This document shows positions 27,707 to 36,154 of a stretch of 37,556 nt of DNA, one piece after another. A model generated the notes under the pieces. The model saw only the letters and a program-made list of their open reading frames with translations, made no database searches and was not told the origin of the DNA. The stretch is from Alphaproteobacteria bacterium MarineAlpha2_Bin1. GTDB lineage: Bacteria; Pseudomonadota; Alphaproteobacteria; SHVP01. Where the stretch lies: assembly GCA_002938125.1 (NCBI GenBank), contig PTLN01000004.1:1-37556 (forward strand), written 5' to 3'. Position 1 is the stretch's first letter; each line of letters opens with the position of its first letter. The translations under genes were made by a program, and so were the position numbers.

Positions 27707-28156
27707 ATGAGTGAAATTAAAAAAATGATGCCGGTTATGTGTAGGCATGAGGGTGATTGGGATGGAAGTTACATTCATTTAAATATAGAAGGAGAGATTA
27801 TTGACACCCATAGAGCGCAATTATCTTGTAGTTTCCCTGAGAATGGTCCCTACCCATATTATCAGGTTAATAAATATACATGGGAAAATGGTAAGAAAGA
27901 GGAGATACATTTTGCTGGGAAATATAAAAATAAAAAAGTATGGTTTGATAATGATAGAATATACGGATCAGTTTGGGAATTAGATGATCGTTCCCTAGCC
28001 TTAACATGGACAAGAAAAGATATACCCACTTCCTATTTATATGAACTTATACAGATCAGCGCGGATGATATTTATAGGACTAGAACATGGCATTGGTTCA
28101 AGGATGATAGGTGTTTCCAAAGAACAATAATACAGGAAAATAAAGTTAAACTTTAG
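27707..28156 (+). CDS. hypothetical protein, possibly calycin-like (DUF3598-like)
   Basis: Start after AGGGAG. Repeated WDGSYIHLN / FAGKYKNKKVWFDNDRIYGSVWELDDRSLALTWTRKD strand patterns suggest a small beta-barrel. Family assignment is a guess. Confidence 0.55.
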   Translation: MSEIKKMMPVMCRHEGDWDGSYIHLNIEGEIIDTHRAQLSCSFPENGPYPYYQVNKYTWENGKKEEIHFAGKYKNKKVWFDNDRIYGSVWELDDRSLALTWTRKDIPTSYLYELIQISADDIYRTRTWHWFKDDRCFQRTIIQENKVKL

Positions 28157-28168
28157 ATTTGCTTAAAA

Positions 28169-29863
28169 TTATTTTTTAGCAAGAAAGTCCCTAACTTTTG
28201 AGGCAAACTCTTTTGTAATAATATCAAGGAAACCATGACCGTAATCTTCAATTTGTAATAAAGTTGCATTTTTTGCGTAATTTATGCCTCTTGGGGTTTG
28301 TTTTACAAGATCATCGTTAGGATTTACTATCAAAATACGGTTGTCTATTTTTTGTATGCTATGTTTTAAATCATAGTTAAAAGCTGCCTTATGTCCCCAA
28401 TGAGAAAAAGGACCACCTCTTAGACCTTCTGTGAAGTTTCTAACCAAAATAGAACGAGGAGTTTTTTTACCATAAAATGGTAACATGAATTTCCATTTAT
28501 TAATTAAGTGGTCACCATTTATTTCTATTGGTTGCCTTTTGTAATTATTTTTTCTTACTTCTAATTCATCTTCAGTATAAATAGGACAGGAAATTTGAAT
28601 AATTCTCCTAACCAAATCTGGTCGATAATTAGCTAATTCAACACATGTTATCGATCCTGTGTGATATCCAATTAAGTCAATCTCTTTATAACCAAGGTTA
28701 TCAATAAAATTAGCCGTAACTTTGGCATAATCCTCTATAGATGGTTCTTCAAATGGTGGATCAGACTCTCCGAATCCTGGAGTATCTGGTGCAAATACAA
28801 CTCTGTCTTTACTCATTTCTTTCATAAATGTTTCATAGATTTTTCCTGAGTTAGGACTCATATGTAAACATATAAGAGGTGGTAATGATGCTTTATTACC
28901 AGCTTTTCGGTAATGAAGTTGGCCGTATAGAGAATCCATATAATTTTTTTGAATTTTTTTTCTATTTTGTGGTTCTACCTGTGGTGTTACTATCTTTTTA
29001 GTTAATGGATGATTTTCAAGCTTGGAGTTTAAAAATTTCTCAATAATCTTTGAAATTTTTTTACTTTTTGTTTCAAACATGCCATGAGAGCAATCATCAA
29101 GTCTAATTAATTTCCCATTATTTAATAGTCTCTCAGATCTAAGTGTTGGTTCTAACAAATCATCATTGGGACATAAAATTAGAATTGGCTGCTCTATTTT
29201 TGGGAGCAAGTCTTTATGATGAATCTCAAAAGCTGCTCTGTGTCCCCACCATGAATTTTCACCACCTTTAAGTGATTCTGCGACTTCTCTGTGAGTGAAT
29301 ATTATAGGAGCATCTTTATCAACCCATCTAAGGTGGCCGGACCATCTTTTTTTCAAATGACTCCCATCGTCAAGTATCTTATCTACTCCAATATGACCCA
29401 TTTTTCGTTTTTGATTTTCAAGTTCTTTCTCTGTATATACGGGTGCAGAAATAAGAATAATTTTTTTAATCTGTGTGGGCCTTTGTAATGCTAGGGTTAG
29501 GGCAACTTTACTTCCAGTATGATAGCCCATAACGTCAATTTCATTAAAATCTAGATTATCAATTAGATCACCCATGGCGGCCGCATAGTCTTGGATTTTA
29601 GGCAAATGATTTGGTGAATCTGAATCTCCAAAACCTGGAGTATCTGCAGCAACACATATCCTCTTTTCCCCTAAAATAGAAATTATTGGGTTATAGACCC
29701 TACTGGAGTTTGGGCTTAAGTGAAAACATACTAATGGTTTTTTATTTGAATTTTTATTTGATACAATCCTATAATGAATTTGACCAAATCTACAGTCAGT
29801 ATAATCTCTTCTAAGATTGCTTGGGTTTCTCCAAAAGTTTTCCTGGTATTTAATACTTTCCAT
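28169..29863 (-). CDS. tandem-fused alpha/beta hydrolase (two complete domains, both with GYHTGS)
   Basis: Halves align: DYTDCRFGQIHYRI/NYMDSLYGQLHYRK, CFHLSPNSSRVY/CLHMSPNSGKIY, VAADTPGFGDSD/VFAPDTPGFGESD, DVMGYHTGSKVAL/DLIGYHTGSITCV, NSWWGHRAAF/FSHWGHKAAF, LCPNDDLLEPT/VNPNDDLVKQT, DCSHGMF/DYGHGFL. Confidence 0.9.
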   Translation of the reverse strand: MESIKYQENFWRNPSNLRRDYTDCRFGQIHYRIVSNKNSNKKPLVCFHLSPNSSRVYNPIISILGEKRICVAADTPGFGDSDSPNHLPKIQDYAAAMGDLIDNLDFNEIDVMGYHTGSKVALTLALQRPTQIKKIILISAPVYTEKELENQKRKMGHIGVDKILDDGSHLKKRWSGHLRWVDKDAPIIFTHREVAESLKGGENSWWGHRAAFEIHHKDLLPKIEQPILILCPNDDLLEPTLRSERLLNNGKLIRLDDCSHGMFETKSKKISKIIEKFLNSKLENHPLTKKIVTPQVEPQNRKKIQKNYMDSLYGQLHYRKAGNKASLPPLICLHMSPNSGKIYETFMKEMSKDRVVFAPDTPGFGESDPPFEEPSIEDYAKVTANFIDNLGYKEIDLIGYHTGSITCVELANYRPDLVRRIIQISCPIYTEDELEVRKNNYKRQPIEINGDHLINKWKFMLPFYGKKTPRSILVRNFTEGLRGGPFSHWGHKAAFNYDLKHSIQKIDNRILIVNPNDDLVKQTPRGINYAKNATLLQIEDYGHGFLDIITKEFASKVRDFLAKK

Positions 29864-29878
29864 TTTATCCTCCTGATA

Positions 29879-30661
29879 TTAATTTCTTAAATCATTTTTT
29901 GTAAAATTAATACCTCCTGCTAAAAAACCTCCATCAATATTAAGGGTATGCCCTGTTATAAAGTCACATTTTTTAGAAGTTAGGAATACGGCAGCAGTTG
30001 CAATAGAATTTTTTTCAGCAAATCTTTTAAGAGGTATTCTAGATATATAATTTTCATAAGCCTCTTGAGAATTATTTGTAAGATCAGTATTTACTGGACC
30101 TGGTGAAATAGAATTTACAAGTATGTTATACTCTGCTAATTCAACTGCCATTTGTTTGGTAAGTTGAATAATGCCTGCTTTTGAAACACCATACGCACTC
30201 CTTCCTACTGATCCTACTGAACCTGATATAGACGTAATATTTAAAATATACTTAATTTTATCAGACTGTTTTTTCATCAATTCTATAGCCATTTTTGAGC
30301 ATAGAAATGTTCCTGTTAAATTTACTTTAATAACCTTTTCCCATTCATGTAATAGCTGATCTTCAATTAATCTATTAGGAGCAATGCCTGCATTATTAAC
30401 TAAAATATCCAGGTAACCAAATTTTTCTTCAACAAATATTTTTAATTTCTCTAAATCATTTTCAGAGCTTACATCAAGTTTGACCGATTCTGTATTTTCC
30501 TTATAGGGGTCAATTTCTGATGAAGTCTTTTTCAGTTCATCGTCATTTATATCAGCTAAAATAACATAAATATTTTCTTCTAAAAACTTCTCAGCTATTG
30601 TTCTCCCAATACCCTTTGCAGATCCAGTAACTATCGCAATTCTCTTATTTTTTTTTTTCAT
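29879..30661 (-). CDS. SDR-family oxidoreductase
   Basis: AIVTGSAKGIGRTIAEKF, LDILVNNAGIAPN, ILNITSISGSVGSVGRSAYGVSKAGIIQLTKQMAVELA, INSISPGPVNTDLT, GHTLNIDGGF. Confidence 0.94.
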   Translation of the reverse strand: MKKKNKRIAIVTGSAKGIGRTIAEKFLEENIYVILADINDDELKKTSSEIDPYKENTESVKLDVSSENDLEKLKIFVEEKFGYLDILVNNAGIAPNRLIEDQLLHEWEKVIKVNLTGTFLCSKMAIELMKKQSDKIKYILNITSISGSVGSVGRSAYGVSKAGIIQLTKQMAVELAEYNILVNSISPGPVNTDLTNNSQEAYENYISRIPLKRFAEKNSIATAAVFLTSKKCDFITGHTLNIDGGFLAGGINFTKNDLRN

Positions 30662-30743
30662 TTCATAAATCTCACTATTTACACAAATCTAACATATAGT
30701 TTATTTTATTTTAATAAATATTATGGGGACTTCTTACTAAACT

Positions 30744-31409
30744 ATGGACTATATAACATTTTTTATTTTTATACATATTTTGCTGATGGCTTTCTGGCTT
30801 GGGGCAGATATGGGTACTTATTATGCTGCCACACTCATCCTAAATAAAGAGTACTCGCCATCACAAAGGGCAGTTCTAGCAAGAGTTCTTCAGGGTGTTG
30901 ATATTTTTCCCAGACTCTCAATGACTTTAATTCTTCCCTCAGGAATGACGATTGCTAGTTTAAAAGGTTTGGTGCCCTTAAGTTATGAGTGGCTAGTTTT
31001 ATTTTGGGCTATAGGTTTTTTATGGGCTTGGTTAATTTGGACTATTCACAGACCAACTGCTCCTAAATGGGGAAAAAAACTTTTACCTTATGAAAATTTT
31101 TGGAATTGGTTATTATTATTTATTGTGTCTTTTGCTGTTCTTTTTTCCTTATTCACAGATTTATTTATTACTGAAAACTGGTTAAAAGTTAAACTAGGAT
31201 TGTTTGCTATAACAGTAGGGATTCTTATTGTGGTAAATGTAATGTTTAAACCATTTGGTCTGGCTTTTGAAAAACTTATTTCTGAAGGTTCTTCCCCTGA
31301 AGTTGAACAAGTTATTTCCTCATTAATTATTAGAGGAAAACCCTGGATTTGGTCAATATGGATTATTGTTGTTTTAAATACAGCATTGGGTTTATTTAAA
31401 CCTTTTTAA
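30744..31409 (+). CDS. integral membrane protein of unknown function (221 aa)
   Basis: Several long hydrophobic segments; N-terminal FIHILLMAFWLGADMGTYYAA has a CopD-like flavour. The 3' end overlaps the convergent nitrilase gene by 4 bp. Confidence 0.7.
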   Translation: MDYITFFIFIHILLMAFWLGADMGTYYAATLILNKEYSPSQRAVLARVLQGVDIFPRLSMTLILPSGMTIASLKGLVPLSYEWLVLFWAIGFLWAWLIWTIHRPTAPKWGKKLLPYENFWNWLLLFIVSFAVLFSLFTDLFITENWLKVKLGLFAITVGILIVVNVMFKPFGLAFEKLISEGSSPEVEQVISSLIIRGKPWIWSIWIIVVLNTALGLFKPF

Positions 31410-33136
31410 TTATGTTGAATTAACGGGTCAAGTAATTTCCATGGTCTGCTTTCCACGACGTTTGTGTGAAGTGTTACATCACGGTTATTTGAAGCAGATG
31501 GATTTATATCAGCAATTGTAGTACCAAAATTGTTTTCAGCTATCGTACTAGTAGGTTCATTAATACTTCCATCAAATGGTCTTTCCCATTTCGTCCATAA
31601 TGTAAAGTCTTTATTTGGCGCTATGATCATACTTGTTTTATTTATAGATGGTGTGCTAGCGACTATAAGTGCCATTCTATTTTCAGCTGATCTTTCAATG
31701 AATCCATATCGTATTTCCCAATCTTCTAAAATTTTTGAAGTAACAGCAACTATGTCTACATCTTTTAATGCTAGCAAACGGTAAACTTCAGGATAAATGG
31801 AGTCTCCACCAACAACTATTCCAATTCTTCCCCAATCTAAGTCTAAAACATTTACCTGATCTGATAAAGATGTGGACCATTTATGACGCTCACAGATGTG
31901 AAGTTGCTTTTGTCTCATAATTATTCCCAGATTACTAATCATAATTCCCTCATGGGAAGTACTGTTATTTGATACAACACTCATAACAACTTTAGTATCT
32001 GAATTAGATAGAGCCTTGGTAATAATTGAAATAATTTCTTTTGTTTTTATGTTTATTTTATTGAAATTTGAAATTTTCTCATTTTTACTTAAATAGAAAA
32101 GTTCAGGTAATACAATTAACTTAACAGATGAATTTGATAAATTTTTTATTTCATTGAAAATGTCGTTTGAAAAATTTTCACCTGATATATCTGGTTGAAT
32201 AACTGCAACTGAAATGTTTTCGATATTGCTATATTTTTCTTTCCTTTTAGGTTTCTTTGCTATTGGTTTATAAATTTTAGGTCTTCTAGATTTAAAAATA
32301 TTTGTATTATCTGGTCTAATTTTAAAGTCTGCCTTTTTTATATCAATATCTGCCCAAATTACATGGTTTCCCTCTAAAGGTGCCTTAGCTAAAATATTTC
32401 CATCAGGATCAACAATTTGACTTTCTCCAGCTCCATTTAATTTATCAGGATCAATCCTTAATTTGGAAGCTAAATCATTAATTGCAAAATCAGGTACTAA
32501 AGCACCTGATTTGTTGCTTGCAATAACAAAAACTTTGTTTTCTGCGGCTCTAACAGGTATGTGGAGAGATGCTTCATCACTTGCAAAAGAGTTTAGCGTA
32601 TTACACATTATTTGAGCATTTCTTAATGCAATACATCTAGGAGTTTCGTACATAACCCCATCCATACAAGAAAACATACCTATATTTCCTATTGAAGTAT
32701 TAATAATTGGGCCCAAAGTTTCTGAACGTTTTAAAAAATTATTTTCATTTCCCATTAAAACTTGCTTATCGCTTTGTGCTAGGATATTTCCATTGGGGCC
32801 AAATAAGATATTTGTTCCTGATACCTTATTTTCTTCTCTTCTAACGGTACAATTTACAACTATAAAAATTTCGTAATTTGATGCTTTTTTGCTTATTTCA
32901 TCTAAAAAGTAACCATCAATTTCAACAGCAACAGAGTAACAATGATCTTGATTTTCATACCATGAACAATGATTAATAAATTCAGGTAAAACAATTAAAC
33001 TAGGATTACATTTTGATGCATTAGTAATCATCTTCAGAGATGTTTCAAGGTTTTCCTCTACTTTATCACCTACACCAAACTGAACAGCGGCAACTCTGAT
33101 TTTATTTTTAGACAAATCATTTCTCCGGTTAGTCAA
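31406..33136 (-). CDS. tandem nitrilase-superfamily (carbon-nitrogen hydrolase) protein; second domain lacks catalytic Cys
   Basis: Domain 1: VAAVQFGVGDKVEENLE, LIVLPEFINH, QSDKQVLMGNEN, GMFSCMDGVMYETPR. Domain 2: SVAVIQPDISGENF, LIVLPELFYL, MRQKQLHICERHKW, GRIGIVVGGDSIYPEVYRLLALKDVDIV, FIERSAENRMALIVAS. Confidence 0.9.
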   Translation of the reverse strand: MTNRRNDLSKNKIRVAAVQFGVGDKVEENLETSLKMITNASKCNPSLIVLPEFINHCSWYENQDHCYSVAVEIDGYFLDEISKKASNYEIFIVVNCTVRREENKVSGTNILFGPNGNILAQSDKQVLMGNENNFLKRSETLGPIINTSIGNIGMFSCMDGVMYETPRCIALRNAQIMCNTLNSFASDEASLHIPVRAAENKVFVIASNKSGALVPDFAINDLASKLRIDPDKLNGAGESQIVDPDGNILAKAPLEGNHVIWADIDIKKADFKIRPDNTNIFKSRRPKIYKPIAKKPKRKEKYSNIENISVAVIQPDISGENFSNDIFNEIKNLSNSSVKLIVLPELFYLSKNEKISNFNKINIKTKEIISIITKALSNSDTKVVMSVVSNNSTSHEGIMISNLGIIMRQKQLHICERHKWSTSLSDQVNVLDLDWGRIGIVVGGDSIYPEVYRLLALKDVDIVAVTSKILEDWEIRYGFIERSAENRMALIVASTPSINKTSMIIAPNKDFTLWTKWERPFDGSINEPTSTIAENNFGTTIADINPSASNNRDVTLHTNVVESRPWKLLDPLIQHN

Positions 33137-33227
33137 TTAAAATAAATAAATATAATTATCCACTTTATTTTTTATTTTGTATACTATGTTTATAATTTTC
33201 TTAAACATTAATTTTCTTAGGTGTTAA

Positions 33228-34433
33228 ATGCAAAAGATAGATAATGACAAGGTGATTATTGTCGGAGGAGGTCCTATAGGTTTAATATCTGGTTTCTGGC
33301 TTGCGAAGCAGGGTATTAGTGTATCAATTTACGAGAAAGGGATAAAAATTCCTAAAGATTTGAGGGCCTCAACATGGCATCCTGCTACTTTAGACATGCT
33401 GGATGAGCATAGCATTTCAGATATAATAATAAGTAAAGGTAGTATTACTCCCTCTTGGCAGTATAGATATCAAGATACTGGTGAAAAAGCTGTTTTTGAT
33501 TTAAATGTTTTAGAGGGAGAGACAAATCACCCCTATAGAGTTCAATGTGAGCAGTTTCATGTTGTTAAATATTTATCAAAAGAATTTCAAAGTTTAGATA
33601 ATGCAAATTTATTTCTTAACTGTGATGTCTTTGATATTCATCAAGATGAAGAAGGTGTAGACGTATATATTTTATCTGATGGAGAGGAGATCATTGATAG
33701 AGGTAGGTACTTGATTGGCTGTGATGGAGGTCACTCTCTAATAAGAAAAAAATTAGGCTTAGGTTTTCAAGGTAAAACTTATCCTGTTCTTACTATGGTA
33801 GCAATAACTGATTTTCCTTTTGAAAATTTTTATGATGGATTATCTGGTGTAAATTATATTTGGACCGAAAAAAGTAATTTTAGCCTTTTGAAAGTTCCAG
33901 ACCGTTGGAGATCGGGAATAACGCCAATAAAAGGTCAGTCTCCAGAGGATGCATTATCAGATGATTCGCTCGAGAGCCACTTTCAAAAAATATATTCTAG
34001 ACCAGGAGAGAAATATAATATTTTAGCCAGGGGTATGTATCAAACACATCAAAGAGTAACTGAGACATTTAATATAGGGAGAGTTTTGCTTGCAGGTGAT
34101 GCTGCCCATTTAAATTCACCAAATGGAGGTTTAGGTATGAATTGTGGTGTGCATGATGCAATAAATTTATCTGAAAAACTTTTTAAGGTCTGGCATGGAC
34201 AGGATAATTCTCTTTTTGACCTTTATACAAAACAACGTAAAACTATTGCGACTGAATATGTGCACAGCCTATCGGATGCAAATCATAAAAGAATGCGTCA
34301 AACTGATCCAAAAGTTCGAAGAAAAATAATGGATGATTTTCTGAGAATTACTTCAAGCAGAAAACTCATGAAAAGTTATCTTATGAATTCATCTATGATT
34401 GAGTCTGTCAGATACGCTGAGTCAATAGAATAG
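33228..34433 (+). CDS. FAD-dependent aromatic-ring-hydroxylase-family monooxygenase
   Basis: VIIVGGGPIGLISGFWLAKQGISVSIYEKG, YLIGCDGGHSLIRKKLGLGFQG, GRVLLAGDAAHLNSPNGGLGMNCGVHDAINLSEKL: PHBH/PheA/TfdB family. Confidence 0.93.
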   Translation: MQKIDNDKVIIVGGGPIGLISGFWLAKQGISVSIYEKGIKIPKDLRASTWHPATLDMLDEHSISDIIISKGSITPSWQYRYQDTGEKAVFDLNVLEGETNHPYRVQCEQFHVVKYLSKEFQSLDNANLFLNCDVFDIHQDEEGVDVYILSDGEEIIDRGRYLIGCDGGHSLIRKKLGLGFQGKTYPVLTMVAITDFPFENFYDGLSGVNYIWTEKSNFSLLKVPDRWRSGITPIKGQSPEDALSDDSLESHFQKIYSRPGEKYNILARGMYQTHQRVTETFNIGRVLLAGDAAHLNSPNGGLGMNCGVHDAINLSEKLFKVWHGQDNSLFDLYTKQRKTIATEYVHSLSDANHKRMRQTDPKVRRKIMDDFLRITSSRKLMKSYLMNSSMIESVRYAESIE

Positions 34434-34434
34434 A

Positions 34435-34455
34435 TAAATTTATTGAATAAATTTA
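34435..34455. promoter_or_regulatory. 21-nt perfect palindrome (10-bp arms) between the monooxygenase and TRAP genes
   Basis: TAAATTTATT-G-AATAAATTTA starts 1 nt after the monooxygenase stop codon and about 100 bp before dctP. Could be an operator or part of a terminator. Confidence 0.3.
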
Positions 34456-34555
34456 GTTATTTATTAGTTTATATAAATTATTATACTTCAAAAACTTGAA
34501 TATTTTTCTTATTGATTTACCATACGACCAATAATTTAGTATTAGGGGGATAAGA

Positions 34556-35578
34556 ATGAAAAATTTTTTAATTAAATTATTTATACCTGTTTTTTCTGTT
34601 ATATTTCTGACTGTATCTGTTTCAGTTGCAAGTGCAGACCAGATAAAAGTAGGATCTTTTGTTTCAGCGAAAGGCTTTGGAAGCAGATTTGTAATTATGC
34701 CTTGGATGGAAAGAGCTAATGAGGCATTGAAAAAGATAGGTTCTGATAAGGAATTAAAAGCATATTGGGGTGGATCACTTGGAAAAAGTCCTTTCCAGCA
34801 ATATGACCTTGTTAAAGCGGGTGTCGCGGATGTTGCATGGGTAATGTCTGGATATACACCAGGCCAATTTCCAGAGTTAGAAGTTGTAGAATTGCCTTTC
34901 TTTTTTAGAACCGCTAGGGAGGCATCTGTTGTTAGTTGGAAATTACACGAAATGGGATTATTATCTGGTTTTGAAGATACACATCTAGTTGGAATGTTTG
35001 CAGGAGAGCCTGCCTCAATATTTTCAAGAGAACCAATTTCAAAACTTGAAGATTTAAAGAATAAAAAAGTTCGCATTATTGGTGCCACCCAAGGTATGTG
35101 GCTCAAAACACTTGGTGCCATTCCGGAGGCAGCTGCTACAAAAGATATGAATGATAAATTAAATAGAGGAACATTATCTGCAGGAATTCAGGGTTGGTCA
35201 GGTATGAAGACATTCAAGTCTTTTGGATTGGTCACGCACACAGTAGATGTTCCAGTTGGCACATTAGGCTTTATGCTTCTTATGAATAAAAAAACATGGG
35301 AAGGTCTCTCTTCAGATGAACAGAAAGCTCTTCAAGATAATGCTGGACTAATGGTAGCTGAAGATTCTGGAAGAGCCTATGCTAAAGCTGGTATTGATCT
35401 TCGTAAGATGATAAAAGATGAGGGCAAGCACACAATGGTTACATTTACAAAGGCTGAACTTCAAAATTATGAAAATGGAGCTAAAGCTGTCTGGGAGGAG
35501 TGGGCAAATCAAACTTCTCAGAATAGAAAAGTATTCGAGGCTGCTAAAAAAATGCTTAAGGAAATGAGAGGCGAGTAG
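34556..35578 (+). CDS. TRAP transporter substrate-binding protein (DctP family)
   Basis: Signal peptide (IPVFSVIFLTVSVSVASA), YWGGSLGKSPFQQYDLVKAGVADVAWVMSGYTPGQFPELEVVELPFFF, LKNKKVRIIGATQGMWLKTLGAIPE; followed by DctQ and DctM genes. Confidence 0.93.
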   Translation: MKNFLIKLFIPVFSVIFLTVSVSVASADQIKVGSFVSAKGFGSRFVIMPWMERANEALKKIGSDKELKAYWGGSLGKSPFQQYDLVKAGVADVAWVMSGYTPGQFPELEVVELPFFFRTAREASVVSWKLHEMGLLSGFEDTHLVGMFAGEPASIFSREPISKLEDLKNKKVRIIGATQGMWLKTLGAIPEAAATKDMNDKLNRGTLSAGIQGWSGMKTFKSFGLVTHTVDVPVGTLGFMLLMNKKTWEGLSSDEQKALQDNAGLMVAEDSGRAYAKAGIDLRKMIKDEGKHTMVTFTKAELQNYENGAKAVWEEWANQTSQNRKVFEAAKKMLKEMRGE

Positions 35579-35609
35579 TAGTCGATCACTTTTTAATGTA
35601 ATTAATTAA

Positions 35610-36149
35610 ATGAAAATAATTGAAAACCTACAGTATCGTATTGATCTTATTTGCAAGGTCATTGCTACTGTAGGTTTTGTTTTCCTGATTTTTATGTCAT
35701 TCCTTACAATGTATGATGCTCTCATGCGATGGCTATTACTTCCAAGTATTCCAGGTTTCGGCGATTGGGGTTTGATTTCTTTTCCAATAATAATTTGCGC
35801 TACTTTTCCTGCAGTCTTACTTCATAAAAAAAATGTTAGTATTGAGTTTCTAGGTGCTGCATTAGGTCCAACAAGTAAAAAAATATTAGAATTATTTGCT
35901 TCGATTATTACTCTTATATTCTTTTATTTTCTGTCCTCACAATTTTTTTTGCTGGGAATAGATATACAAGCTAATAATAGAACAACTGGTGTTGAAAAAA
36001 TTCCTGTAGCTTTTTGGTGGTGGATAGCAACAACCATTATTATTTTTTGTTTACCTGTTCAAATTTGGATAATCTTTAAGAATATAAAGTCTGTTTTTTT
36101 TGAAAAATTAAACTTTGATAAGAATGATGTTACAACAACTAGAGAATAA
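35610..36149 (+). CDS. TRAP transporter small permease (DctQ family)
   Basis: Four hydrophobic segments, MTMYDALMRWLLLPSIPGFGDWGLISFPIIICATFPAVLLHKKNVSIEFL; position between dctP and dctM. Confidence 0.88.
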   Translation: MKIIENLQYRIDLICKVIATVGFVFLIFMSFLTMYDALMRWLLLPSIPGFGDWGLISFPIIICATFPAVLLHKKNVSIEFLGAALGPTSKKILELFASIITLIFFYFLSSQFFLLGIDIQANNRTTGVEKIPVAFWWWIATTIIIFCLPVQIWIIFKNIKSVFFEKLNFDKNDVTTTRE

Positions 36150-36154
36150 GTAAT

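Noticed and set aside
34453-35121. 222-aa minus-strand ORF overlapping dctP
   Set aside because: Lies antisense to a convincing TRAP substrate-binding gene, has no family motifs and a low-complexity composition typical of shadow ORFs.
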